DNA from: Prevotella sp.
Lineage (GTDB): Bacteria; Bacteroidota; Bacteroidia; Bacteroidales; Bacteroidaceae
Assembly: GCA_017428925.1 (NCBI GenBank)
Contig: JAFRPY010000118.1
Coordinates: 1-43,313 of the forward strand
Length of the DNA stretch: 43,313 bases
Direction of reading: 5' to 3'
Below the pieces are notes generated by a model that saw only the letters and a list, made by a program, of their open reading frames with translations, made no database searches and had not been told where the DNA came from. Below, one piece after another: positions 34,894 through 43,289 of the stretch (position 1 is the first letter of the stretch; each line of letters begins with the position of its first letter). Position numbers and translations under genes: made by a program.

Positions 34894-35550
34894 ATGGAAG
34901 ATATAAAGTACTTTTTAGAAACAGAAAAAAAGTTCCAGGAAGAACACTCTGACGGACCTGAACTTTACTATGACCCAGAATGTGGTGGCATGACATACAA
35001 ATCATATCCAGACGATTTTTTGGAAGAAGGCTGGATGAATAAATTTGCGCAAGAGCCACATTCAGAGAAAGTAAGGAGTGCAATGAAAAAGTATAACCTC
35101 ACAGAAGTCGAAGTCCTTATTATGAACTGCTTTTATGGTAATCTGTCTCAGTATTTCAGGGATGATACATATGAACAGTTTGGGGAAGTTCCTGAAATAT
35201 CACAAAAAATGCAGAAAGTACTGGAGAATTTTATAAGGAAAGCGCCCAAACATAAAGGAGGTGTACTTTACCGATTTCTAAATTCACATGATAGATCAGA
35301 TTTCAACATAGGTGATGTATTTGAGCCCTCATTCAGCCTTACGACAACAAATGAGGATTGGGAACAAGACAAAAATTCATATGTGATTACTCCACTTCCA
35401 GAAGAATCCACATCAGCATATGATATATATAAAATATACAATCATGGTGAAGAAAATCAAGTGAATTTCCTTAAAGGAACTAAATTTGTAGTTACCAGAA
35501 TTGAAAAGACCCCCAATGGTCATCGTCGAATATATTTTAATGAATTATGA
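34894..35550 (+). CDS. ADP-ribosyltransferase-like protein with altered catalytic Glu
   Basis: The C-terminal 100 residues of this 218-residue protein follow the order of an ADP-ribosyltransferase exoenzyme fold. R127 lies in VLYRFL, a serine/threonine-rich FSLTTTN (147-153) stands where the STS motif belongs, and NHGEENQVNFLKGTKFVV (183-200) aligns with the (Q/E)xE-VL-PGTKF segment. In most members the residue before Val is the catalytic Glu; here it is Q189, with E187 two before. It may therefore be catalytically changed or inactive. The N-terminal 100 residues are helical and not recognised. It is the last gene of the cargo operon, 28 bases after the large protein. Confidence 0.7.
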   Translation: MEDIKYFLETEKKFQEEHSDGPELYYDPECGGMTYKSYPDDFLEEGWMNKFAQEPHSEKVRSAMKKYNLTEVEVLIMNCFYGNLSQYFRDDTYEQFGEVPEISQKMQKVLENFIRKAPKHKGGVLYRFLNSHDRSDFNIGDVFEPSFSLTTTNEDWEQDKNSYVITPLPEESTSAYDIYKIYNHGEENQVNFLKGTKFVVTRIEKTPNGHRRIYFNEL

Positions 35551-35630
35551 CCGAATTCGAATCACAACAATACCTACTCAGCGAATACCTATAAGAGAAT
35601 GCTTAGTATGAGTTCGGTAATCATATAATT
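35547..35630 (+). pseudogene. Remnant of a decayed gene start
   Basis: An ATG overlaps the preceding stop (ATGA) and reads MTEFESQQYLLSEYL, then stop, ENA, stop, YEFGNHII, stop, all in one frame. The ordered look of the fragments, in a single frame, suggests an eroded coding region of unknown family. Chance cannot be excluded. Confidence 0.3.
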
Positions 35631-35663
35631 TGAAGATTCATATAATATATTAAAACAATAGCT

Positions 35664-37250
35664 ATGGCACTAGCAATAAACATAGAAGACCTGCTGAACA
35701 AGCAGAAGATAGAATCCAACAGGATTGAGTTTAAGAAGGGTTGGAATCCGGCAAGCATATATCGTAGCGTATGTGCTTTCGCCAATGATTTTGATGACCT
35801 TGGTGGTGGGTACATCCTCGTGGGTGTGGATAGTGATGATGTGGGGATGGCTATTCGGCCTGTAGAAGGTGTGCCCATTGAAAAGATTGACGGCATTCTA
35901 CAGGAGATGGTGGGTTATAACAACAAATTGTCACCATACTATATGCCCAGGACAAGCGTTGAGGAAGTAGATGGAAGGCAGGTTTTAGTGATATGGTGTC
36001 CTGCCGGCATCAACCGTCCTTACTCTGTGCCTGAGAATGTGACGGCAAAGAGTGGTAGCAAAGAGTACTTTTACATTCGCAGTGGGACCAGCAGTATCAT
36101 AGCCAAGGGAGAGGTGCTGGACGAACTGCGTGAATTGGCCAGTCGTGTACCATTTGATGAGCGCGGCAACGACGATATTCAGTTAGAGGACATTTCGCTG
36201 GTACTACTTCGCGACTATCTCGTTAAGGTGGGTAGCAGGTTGGCTGACCAAGTGGCAACGATGCCTCTTCCGAAGATTCTTGACCAAATGGAACTATACA
36301 CGGGGCCAAAAGAGAACCGCTTGATTCGCAACGTGGCAGCCATGATGTTCTGCGAGAATCCAAGCAAGTTCTTTCCCTACACTCAGATTGATGTGGTGAC
36401 ATTCCCTAATGGCAAGCTGAAAGATCCAAATAATTTCACGGAAGTGACATTCAAAGGTAGCGTACCTCAGATGATAAAAGAGACGATGGGGTATATCAAG
36501 AGCAATGTGCTCAAAGAACATGTACGCAAAGTTTCAGGGAGACAAGAGGCAGACCGTTTTTGGAACTACCCCTACGACGCAATAGAAGAGGCAGTCGTAA
36601 ATTCGGTATATCATCGGGATTTCATGCAACATGAACCTATCGAGATAACTATTGAGCCAACGGGAATCTCAATCCTTAACTGTCCAGGCCCCGACCGCAG
36701 TATTCCAAAGGAGGACATAGAAAGGGGCGATATGCTAAAGAGCCGCCGCTATCGTAACCGTCGTTTGGGTGACTTTTTGAAGGAACTAGACCTGACAGAG
36801 GGTCGTTCAACGGGTGTCCCGACCATTCAGGCCAAGTTGGCTGAGAATGGTTCGCCTCGTGCATTCTTCGAGACGACCGATGATCGTCTTACTTTCTTGG
36901 TGACAATTCCTGTTCATGAAGGATGCTACCACAGTTCAGAGAAAAGTTCGGGAACGAGTTTGGAAACAAACTCAAAAAGTTCGGAGAAAGGTGTACTTGG
37001 TTCGGAGAAAAGTTCGGAGAAAGCCTCAAAAAGTTCGGAGAAAAGTTCGGAGAAAAGTTCGGAGAAAATCCTTGATTTAATCAAGAACAAGCCGACAATA
37101 TCAGCTGCAGAAATAGCCATGGAAATAGATATGTCAGCACGAGGTGTCGAGAAACAAATTCGCAAGCTTCGAGAGGCTGGTATCATTAAGCGCATCGGTG
37201 CTGACCGTGGTGGCTATTGGGAAATCACAGTTACGAAAGAAGACAAATAA
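35664..37250 (+). CDS. AlbA_2 (Schlafen-like) / RecG-type HATPase transcriptional regulator-like protein
   Basis: The 528-residue protein has an N-terminal AlbA_2 domain (about 15-135; NRIEFKKGW, GGGYILVGVDSDD), a linker, and a HATPase_c_4-like domain (about 285-405; AIEEAVVNSVYHRDF and GRSTGVPTIQAKL). A hydrophilic linker rich in SSEK repeats (about 424-468) follows, then a C-terminal winged helix (about 470-525; ISAAEIAMEIDMSARGVEKQ). Such proteins are common in Bacteroidetes genomes and are usually called ATP-binding or putative DNA-binding proteins; some are linked to phage defence and RNA handling. It is followed 14 bases later by an XRE regulator. Confidence 0.85.
   Translation: MALAINIEDLLNKQKIESNRIEFKKGWNPASIYRSVCAFANDFDDLGGGYILVGVDSDDVGMAIRPVEGVPIEKIDGILQEMVGYNNKLSPYYMPRTSVEEVDGRQVLVIWCPAGINRPYSVPENVTAKSGSKEYFYIRSGTSSIIAKGEVLDELRELASRVPFDERGNDDIQLEDISLVLLRDYLVKVGSRLADQVATMPLPKILDQMELYTGPKENRLIRNVAAMMFCENPSKFFPYTQIDVVTFPNGKLKDPNNFTEVTFKGSVPQMIKETMGYIKSNVLKEHVRKVSGRQEADRFWNYPYDAIEEAVVNSVYHRDFMQHEPIEITIEPTGISILNCPGPDRSIPKEDIERGDMLKSRRYRNRRLGDFLKELDLTEGRSTGVPTIQAKLAENGSPRAFFETTDDRLTFLVTIPVHEGCYHSSEKSSGTSLETNSKSSEKGVLGSEKSSEKASKSSEKSSEKSSEKILDLIKNKPTISAAEIAMEIDMSARGVEKQIRKLREAGIIKRIGADRGGYWEITVTKEDK
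36933..37067 (+). repeat. 12-bp tandem repeats encoding SSEK units
   Basis: Copies of AGTTCGGAGAAA, some degenerate, encode Ser-Ser-Glu-Lys in the linker of the preceding protein. The last three are exact and adjacent. The period is a multiple of three, so copy-number change alters linker length without breaking the frame. Confidence 0.85.
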
Positions 37251-37264
37251 AAAATGATATAGAT

Positions 37265-37552
37265 ATGTTATTCGGAAAAAAGATTAGAGAACTAAGAGAT
37301 GAGAATGGAGTTCTGCAACGCCAGTTGGCTGCACTATTGGAGATAGACACCCCGATGTTCAGTAAGATTGAACGTGGCGACAGGCGTGCTAAGCGCGAAC
37401 AAGTTATAAAACTTGCTGAGTATTTCCATCAGGATGAGAACGAAATGCTTACCCTTTGGCTGGCTGACAAAGTGCTTGATGCGGTGGATGGCGAGCAAGA
37501 ACTCAGTTCGCAAGCCATTGAAGTTGCCCAAGAGCAAATCAAAGAACTGTAA
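37265..37552 (+). CDS. XRE-family helix-turn-helix regulator
   Basis: The 95-residue protein has a Cro/CI-type HTH (about 8-62: KIRELRDENGVLQRQLAALLEI, then FSKIERGDRRAKREQVIKLAEYF), followed by a short C-terminal helix. The ATG at 37265 gives the usual MLFGKKIRELR start; an upstream in-frame GTG would extend it into the previous gene. It lies 14 bases after the AlbA_2/HATPase gene and 4 bases before the next gene, so it may autoregulate this three-gene group. Confidence 0.88.
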   Translation: MLFGKKIRELRDENGVLQRQLAALLEIDTPMFSKIERGDRRAKREQVIKLAEYFHQDENEMLTLWLADKVLDAVDGEQELSSQAIEVAQEQIKEL

Positions 37553-37556
37553 AAGT

Positions 37557-38543
37557 ATGGAAATTGATATTTTCCCATTACCCCATCGGAAAGAAGGGAT
37601 GGCTCGAAACCTTGACAAGGGTTTCCTTGGCATTCTTATCATTACTTATGTCATTGCCGCTTTTAAGACAGCTCAGTGTATTGTAGGTAATGATGCAGAA
37701 AAGGAGTTAGTGTGCTTCCTGCTCACAATACCGATATTCATTGGCTATTACGCTCTATTTGTGCTTGTCTGTCATGGCATCAAGACGGGACTCTATACTT
37801 ACTTCAAGTCTCATCGCAAGGAATGGAACAGCATAGCTGACCGCGAGGAGATGGAGGAGCACATCGCTCAGAACCTTGGCCAGATACAGAAGAAGGCACA
37901 AGAGAAGACGGCAACTATCACCAATACAAAGAATGCTACACCTATTGCTGATGACACTCCCAAGAGAGAAAGCAATGTGGAATCACATAGTCCAGAAGAA
38001 GTCCTCGTTACTCCTGAGGCATTGGCAAAGTTGCAGTTGAAGCGTGACATCCAGAAGGCACATGACGAGTTGGAGGTATTCATCAATCAAGTGCAAATTG
38101 ACCGCAAGCAGATGAATGAAGCAAAAGTCGCTCGTGAGGCAAGGAAACTTGAAGCCATCCTCAAATATACCCGTTATACGCTCATGCCTCATGGTTTCAC
38201 GGATGAGGAACTGTATCAAATAGAGGAAGCTGTCAAACTTCTTGTTGAACTAAATGGTGTTACCCGAATGGAAGTCCTTTCTATCAGCAAGAAGAAGGGG
38301 CTGAAGCAAGCCGACCTAAAGAACTTCTGTTGGAACATTGCAAACCAATATGGAATTGATCCGAAGACAACGGCTCTGTTTGCGCTCAATCTGTTTTATG
38401 CCTGGTTTAGCAACACCGAACCTTCAAGCATTCAAAAGACGCTGCGCAACACAGCGGGCACATATACAATTGAAATTGACGCAAACATCATAGACCATCT
38501 GCCTCAGTTGGAAGAGAAAGTACTTGGCAAGAATCACAAATAA
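37557..38543 (+). CDS. Membrane protein with two helices and a cytoplasmic coiled-coil domain
   Basis: The 328-residue protein has two hydrophobic segments (about 24-44 and 50-74, KELVCFLLTIPIFIGYYALFVLV), then a charged helical region (about 85-190) with long Lys/Glu/Gln stretches. The C-terminal half (about 190-325) looks globular. I do not recognise a family. It begins 4 bases after the XRE gene stop and is probably co-transcribed. Small two-helix proteins with a cytoplasmic domain often serve as regulators or effectors at the membrane, but nothing here proves this. Confidence 0.7.
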   Translation: MEIDIFPLPHRKEGMARNLDKGFLGILIITYVIAAFKTAQCIVGNDAEKELVCFLLTIPIFIGYYALFVLVCHGIKTGLYTYFKSHRKEWNSIADREEMEEHIAQNLGQIQKKAQEKTATITNTKNATPIADDTPKRESNVESHSPEEVLVTPEALAKLQLKRDIQKAHDELEVFINQVQIDRKQMNEAKVAREARKLEAILKYTRYTLMPHGFTDEELYQIEEAVKLLVELNGVTRMEVLSISKKKGLKQADLKNFCWNIANQYGIDPKTTALFALNLFYAWFSNTEPSSIQKTLRNTAGTYTIEIDANIIDHLPQLEEKVLGKNHK

Positions 38544-38633
38544 CAGCAATCTGCAAATAACATTGACATTATGTTCAATTAGAGTAAAACTTGTACAGCT
38601 AATACTAGTCGGTATAGTAAAAACAGAACGAAC

Positions 38634-39035
38634 ATGAAACAAAATAGATACAATGAATTATATAAAGAGTTGAATCCTTCCCTTAAAATGAAGTTGAATG
38701 CTATACGTATGAACTTACATGAGGGAAAGGCTTCTTGTTTAGTAGGTGCAGGCTTTAGCAAGAATGCCGAAATGGATGATGCCACTCATATGAAAGATTG
38801 GTTCGAGCTTGCAGATGACTTCTATGAGACTCTATATGGAGAAAAGCCAGACGATAAGAATGTAAGATATAAGAATGTTCTTAGGTTGGCATCTCAAGTG
38901 GAGGCATCCAAAGGAAGAGGGGAGCTAGAATCTTTGATTCAAAATTCTCTGCCTGATGAGCGTGTATATCCGGGACGCTTGCATATCGAACTAATGAAAT
39001 TGCCATGGTCTGATGTTTTTTACTACAAATTATGA
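38634..39035 (+). CDS. SIR2-domain protein, N-terminal fragment before frameshift
   Basis: The 133-residue frame contains the NAD-binding start of a SIR2_2 domain, CLVGAGFSKNAEM with G38-A39-G40. It reads up to LPWSDVF and then leaves the family pattern (YYKL, stop). The continuation TTNYDTLLEKA is in the next frame. The run GTTTTTTACT at 39016-39021 has six T residues; five would give DVFTTNYD in one frame. The full product would be about 1,160 residues. Translation of this frame alone gives only a third of the SIR2 domain and should be inactive. Confidence 0.85.
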   Translation: MKQNRYNELYKELNPSLKMKLNAIRMNLHEGKASCLVGAGFSKNAEMDDATHMKDWFELADDFYETLYGEKPDDKNVRYKNVLRLASQVEASKGRGELESLIQNSLPDERVYPGRLHIELMKLPWSDVFYYKL

Positions 39036-42000
39036 CACACTGTTAGAAAAGGCTTTCATAGAAGCTGATAGGTATTACTACAAGGTAACAAATAAGGAAA
39101 CATTATTGTACACGCCTCATCCAAGGTTGATTAAGCTGCATGGCAGTTTTCCCGATATACGTCCATTTATTATAACCGAAGAAGACTATCGCACTTATCC
39201 ACAACGATTTCCAGAATTCGTAAATACAGTGCGACAGTCTCTAATAGAAAATGTTCTTTGCCTTATTGGATTCTCTGGTGATGATCCAAATTTTCTCAGT
39301 TGGATAGGCTGGTTGCGTGATGTTATGGGAGAACAGGCCTCTCCTGTGTATCAGATCACGTATAATAACCAAATGCACGATTCTAATATTCATCTATCGC
39401 ACGACCTTGGAATCGATGTCATCAACCTTGCAGACATAAAAAAAGTTAGTGGTTTCTCGGAAGCGTTGGATTTTTTCTTGATGTATATAGGTAAGAAATA
39501 TAAAACGGATTGGTCGGGAGAGTTAAAAAATGCCCATACATCAATACACATCGGAGAAAACTACGACGTCGATGCTCTTATAAAGGAAATGAAGATGATA
39601 CGCGAATCGTATCCAGGCTGGATTGTATTGCCAGCATCTCATATGAGTGAATTTTCCGACACAAAGGAATATATACCTTTTTGGACCAACATATATGCGA
39701 AGTGTGCTAATGATGTTATAAAGCAGGTATATTTCTTGTTCGAAGTAAATTGGCGTATTGAAACAGCATTGGCATCTCCAGATATGGAATGGTATTTACA
39801 AGCTTTAGAACAATTGCCTTCAGAAGATGCAAATGGTTTGGATAATTCTACATATCAGAAGCTATTGGGATTAAAGCTTTCTCTTCTCAACACCTATCGT
39901 TTCAAAGGTGCAGATGATGATTATGTTCATCTGTTAGAAAACATTGAGACTCACATTTCTCAGCTCACTTACGAGCATAAACGGCAGTTGAATTATATAA
40001 AATGTCTATATGCCATCTCGACATTGAATTATTCCAACGTTCAACAAGTTGTTGATGACTGGAACCTCCGCTCATTTGATTATCAAGGCCACTTGTGGAA
40101 AGCCGGGATGCTGATAGAGATGGGGCAGTTGCGAGAATCCCAAGTAATGCTTCGTGACTTATTGAAGTCAGTGAAAAGGAATATTCTAACATCAAAGTAC
40201 TCCGCACAGTTGTCTTCTGTTCGCTCTGCCATAGAACTCTTCCTATGGAGGATGGATTATATGTATTCCATGTATAAATCTAACCCAGATTTCGACTTTG
40301 CTGAGATTGCGAGAACTTGTCGCGACATGATTGTTAAAGAAGAAAACAAACCATCGCATCACCAAATAACACATGGTTTCAATCTATTAGACACTGGTCA
40401 ACAATGGAATTTTGGCGGAAGTGGATTTAGAGGAGATTATTATGGGGCGATTCGTTATTTCCGACTATATGAAAAGTTAGGATTCCCATTTGGTATGCCT
40501 GTAGGTTTTTCTTCGGAAGTTGAGACTAAGACTTTTATGATAGAGCGATTAATACGTTATTATCCGAAGTATGCATTACAATGGATCGTTAGATGTTGTG
40601 AGACAAAAACTATAAATGCATTAAACCGTGAAACATTATTGCATATTAGGCGAGAAGATGCTTGTGCGTTTTTTGACAAGTCGATTGCATCTTGCGAAAT
40701 AGGTCTTGACCGGTATGCAGGAAGAATCCTACAGAAACGAGTTTTGACTTGTCTGTTGCCCATACTGGTAAAACTTTCAGTTTTGCTTACGCAGGAAAGA
40801 ATGGAACGTGTATTTAATGCGCTTTGTATCGTATATCGTCAACATTCACGAAAGTATGATGGAAAACAAGTCCAAACTTTATACGACAATTTGTCTGGAG
40901 AATCGTTGAAACGCTGCCAGAAAAAAGCTTTGGAACAACCAATTTTGCAATCAGGCGTTAGAGAAGAAGATTTTAAAATGCCCAATTTGTTGAAAGATGA
41001 AATTGATTATTCTATAGAGGCTGGTAACATCGCCATGACAGGTTTATCGTCTGATGTAATTAAAGAGCAACAAGCAGCTTACAAAAGACTCAGAATCTTA
41101 AAACGGACAAAGAAAGATGATTTAACTTCTTCTGTTTTAGATACGTGCATTAATGTATGGAGAACAATACCGCCTTTATCTGATGACAAATTAGAATCTT
41201 TTTATGAGTTTCCTGCAGAGGAAAATACGATGAAATCCATAGCGGCTTCTGAGTTAGATTCGTTTTTGGCTACAGACTTCACAAATGAGAATTCTTCTGC
41301 CTTCATAGATAAAATCTCGAATAAATTATTCCGTCTTCAAATAGGCTTCCCTCGTTTTACAGAGGAACAACACTCGCTATTCTTGAACAAAGTAATAAAA
41401 ATTCTTACAGAAAATGAAGATGCATTCAAAAAGGATGATTCAGACAGTTTCTTTGGAGGCTTTCGCTCTCATGTAGAGAGGATTTTCTCCTATTTGAACT
41501 ATTATAGCCAAGTAGAGGGTCTTCCGTCAAAAGAGAATGATATCTGGCTGTCTTTTAAAAACGTAATTGAACGATACCGTAAACACGGATATCCAGTATT
41601 AACAATTATGACTCACCTTGTTTATTGGGGCATATGGAACAAGACTACTATCAAAAGTTACGTGAATAAAGCAATATTCTCAGAATCTAGTTCATTAGTC
41701 CGTGATGCTGGTCAGGCTTTAATCTATACGGCTACCAAGCAAGGTTCAAAAGTTAATCAAACCATAATTAAAGACATAATAAGTAAGGTGTCTTATGTCT
41801 TTGATGAGAGTACTCATACATATCTTCGTATTATAAGAGATGTCTTATTGAATAAGGGGATAAGTAAAGAAGCACATGTCAAGTTAGAAGAGTGGGTGAA
41901 TAACCTGCCATATAGAATAGAACGATGTTCGGTATCAGAAGAAATTAAAGACGATATAAGATATTATGCAAATCAAATAGCAGGTATTATGACAACAATT

Positions 42001-42111
42001 TGGCCCGACTGGGCAGGTTTAAGTGCTTGGCAAACTTATATGGAAAAAGAACATATAAAGAATGATGTCAGAAACGGATTTGAAATAGGAGTCCGTCTCG
42101 CTAATTCATAA
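39013..42111 (+). CDS. SIR2-domain protein, remaining SIR2 part and large helical C-terminus
   Basis: The frame holds the rest of the SIR2 domain: TTNYD (N6), H43 in KLHGSFP and GFSGDDPN (86-93). About 850 residues of alpha-helical, repeat-like sequence follow, without recognised motifs. SIR2 plus a long helical C-terminus is the layout of defence-associated sirtuins (DSR1/DSR2 type), which deplete NAD+ after sensing phage proteins. The ATG at 39013 is probably not a real start, because it would drop the GAG motif. The stop overlaps the next start (TAATG), so the two genes are translationally coupled. Confidence 0.85.
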   Translation: MFFTTNYDTLLEKAFIEADRYYYKVTNKETLLYTPHPRLIKLHGSFPDIRPFIITEEDYRTYPQRFPEFVNTVRQSLIENVLCLIGFSGDDPNFLSWIGWLRDVMGEQASPVYQITYNNQMHDSNIHLSHDLGIDVINLADIKKVSGFSEALDFFLMYIGKKYKTDWSGELKNAHTSIHIGENYDVDALIKEMKMIRESYPGWIVLPASHMSEFSDTKEYIPFWTNIYAKCANDVIKQVYFLFEVNWRIETALASPDMEWYLQALEQLPSEDANGLDNSTYQKLLGLKLSLLNTYRFKGADDDYVHLLENIETHISQLTYEHKRQLNYIKCLYAISTLNYSNVQQVVDDWNLRSFDYQGHLWKAGMLIEMGQLRESQVMLRDLLKSVKRNILTSKYSAQLSSVRSAIELFLWRMDYMYSMYKSNPDFDFAEIARTCRDMIVKEENKPSHHQITHGFNLLDTGQQWNFGGSGFRGDYYGAIRYFRLYEKLGFPFGMPVGFSSEVETKTFMIERLIRYYPKYALQWIVRCCETKTINALNRETLLHIRREDACAFFDKSIASCEIGLDRYAGRILQKRVLTCLLPILVKLSVLLTQERMERVFNALCIVYRQHSRKYDGKQVQTLYDNLSGESLKRCQKKALEQPILQSGVREEDFKMPNLLKDEIDYSIEAGNIAMTGLSSDVIKEQQAAYKRLRILKRTKKDDLTSSVLDTCINVWRTIPPLSDDKLESFYEFPAEENTMKSIAASELDSFLATDFTNENSSAFIDKISNKLFRLQIGFPRFTEEQHSLFLNKVIKILTENEDAFKKDDSDSFFGGFRSHVERIFSYLNYYSQVEGLPSKENDIWLSFKNVIERYRKHGYPVLTIMTHLVYWGIWNKTTIKSYVNKAIFSESSSLVRDAGQALIYTATKQGSKVNQTIIKDIISKVSYVFDESTHTYLRIIRDVLLNKGISKEAHVKLEEWVNNLPYRIERCSVSEEIKDDIRYYANQIAGIMTTIWPDWAGLSAWQTYMEKEHIKNDVRNGFEIGVRLANS

Positions 42112-43175
42112 TGAAAATGGAATATACAATACAAAAAATACTAGAATTCCACGACTTATTTCCAAAGGAAAAAGATTTGGACGTGCGAACAATACTGAAG
42201 AAATATAGCCGTGAGTATATTGTTCGTTGCTGTCATGTCCTATGCAATAATTACAGCAATGCAGCCTTTATTCCAGACGATAATAATACCTTTTTCTCAG
42301 AGGTAAGCAAGAAACATATTCCTGGTCTAAATGAAAAAATATCTAAATATCGTAATACAACAGGGCTGGATAGAGTATGCTATTGTACAGTGAAAACAGC
42401 ATTAGAGTTGATGCGAGTGGCCTTTTCTATTCCCGTACAAGAGTACAAGAATGAAGGACAAAAAGAAGATTTTGAATATGATTTGTTTCGTTCTGTGCTG
42501 ATGCTTAATGAAAATTTGATGGCTTTTTCCCATGTTGGTCAATTAGATTTAGCAACACTGTTGTTCGCCAACTACTACGTGCAGAATGATATAATTAATC
42601 AAAATCAGAGTGATTCTTTTGTTCGTCAGATTACACACTATAAGAAACTAGTGGATTTCTTAGAGAATCACCCTAAATGTGCTAATGCATATGAAGTATT
42701 CATGCAAAAGATGGGGATTAATTCAATTGATGAGTATTCCAAAACTTGGATGTCATTAGTGTCGCTATCAATGGGATATTTGAAGAGTGGTGTAAAAGCA
42801 TGTCCTATCTTTGACTATAATCAGTTGAAAGATGAAGATCATCTTATAAGTAAGTCTGTGCTGGATAATCTCTGTATAGACATAACGGCTACTATACCGT
42901 ATGATGCAGAAGATGCGGAATCAAGAGATAATAATGTAGATTATAGAACTTTCCGTTCACACCCTCTGGTGAGAATTGATAGTGGTAAATATCTGATTTA
43001 TAGTCTTCACTTGTTACTAGAGAGACTATACAGCAGTCTATTCTTTGATATAAAGGATGGATTCAAGAATGCTTTTGCATTTTATAATAAAGAATTTGTT
43101 GAGCGACGATTGTTTCAACCTGCAGCTCTTGCTGCTCTTTCAAAGCATACGTCGTTCTTTTTGCCTACTAAATAA
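42111..43175 (+). CDS. SIR2 partner protein, probably truncated by the IS
   Basis: This 354-residue protein shares one base with the SIR2 stop and is clearly part of the same operon. It is helical at first. The stretch YRTFRSHPLVRIDSGKYLIY (about 280-299) and what follows resemble the region that precedes a PD-(D/E)XK nuclease in several uncharacterised proteins. The reading frame ends ...SKHTSFFLPTK just where an AC-starting IS end would begin (43175-43176), so the natural C-terminus is probably lost and the TAA comes in part from the IS. The missing part could have been a nuclease, which is inference. Confidence 0.65.
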   Translation: MKMEYTIQKILEFHDLFPKEKDLDVRTILKKYSREYIVRCCHVLCNNYSNAAFIPDDNNTFFSEVSKKHIPGLNEKISKYRNTTGLDRVCYCTVKTALELMRVAFSIPVQEYKNEGQKEDFEYDLFRSVLMLNENLMAFSHVGQLDLATLLFANYYVQNDIINQNQSDSFVRQITHYKKLVDFLENHPKCANAYEVFMQKMGINSIDEYSKTWMSLVSLSMGYLKSGVKACPIFDYNQLKDEDHLISKSVLDNLCIDITATIPYDAEDAESRDNNVDYRTFRSHPLVRIDSGKYLIYSLHLLLERLYSSLFFDIKDGFKNAFAFYNKEFVERRLFQPAALAALSKHTSFFLPTK

Positions 43176-43224
43176 CGTGAGTTCGACGAAATTAATTATA
43201 AAATAATTGCTTGATTATTAGGTA

Positions 43225-43289
43225 ATTAGCGATATTTTTAGTAACTTTGTAGTACCACCCATAAAGTTGAACTAAAAGATATCGCTAAT
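43225..43289 (+). promoter_or_regulatory. Promoter in the loop of an inverted repeat covering the transposase start
   Basis: ATTAGCGATAT (43225-43235) and ATATCGCTAAT (43279-43289) are perfect 11-bp inverted repeats; the second includes the first two bases of the ATG. The -7 box TAACTTTG lies in the loop at 43242-43249, so a transcript from it starts after the left arm. Only transcripts entering from outside could form the hairpin. Confidence 0.65.

Larger units (their letters stand above)
22034..43175. mobile_element. Integrative mobilizable element of NBU/Tn4555 style, right border not resolved
   Basis: Base composition drops after dnaK, and the gene order HTH, tyrosine integrase, excisionase-like HTH, VirE_N/primase/DUF3987, palindromic intergenic region, MobV relaxase is the core of Bacteroides NBU/Tn4555-like elements. 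These are excised by their own integrase and transferred with help of a resident conjugative element. Two cargo modules follow: a four-gene AT-rich operon and a SIR2 pair. The left border should lie between 21986 and 22114. I found no matching right attachment repeat, and the element may end before the SIR2 genes or run past the window. Confidence 0.6.

Noticed and set aside
36933-37067. Phase-variation by 12-bp repeats
   Set aside because: A period of 12 cannot shift the reading frame, so on/off switching is not expected; only linker length changes.
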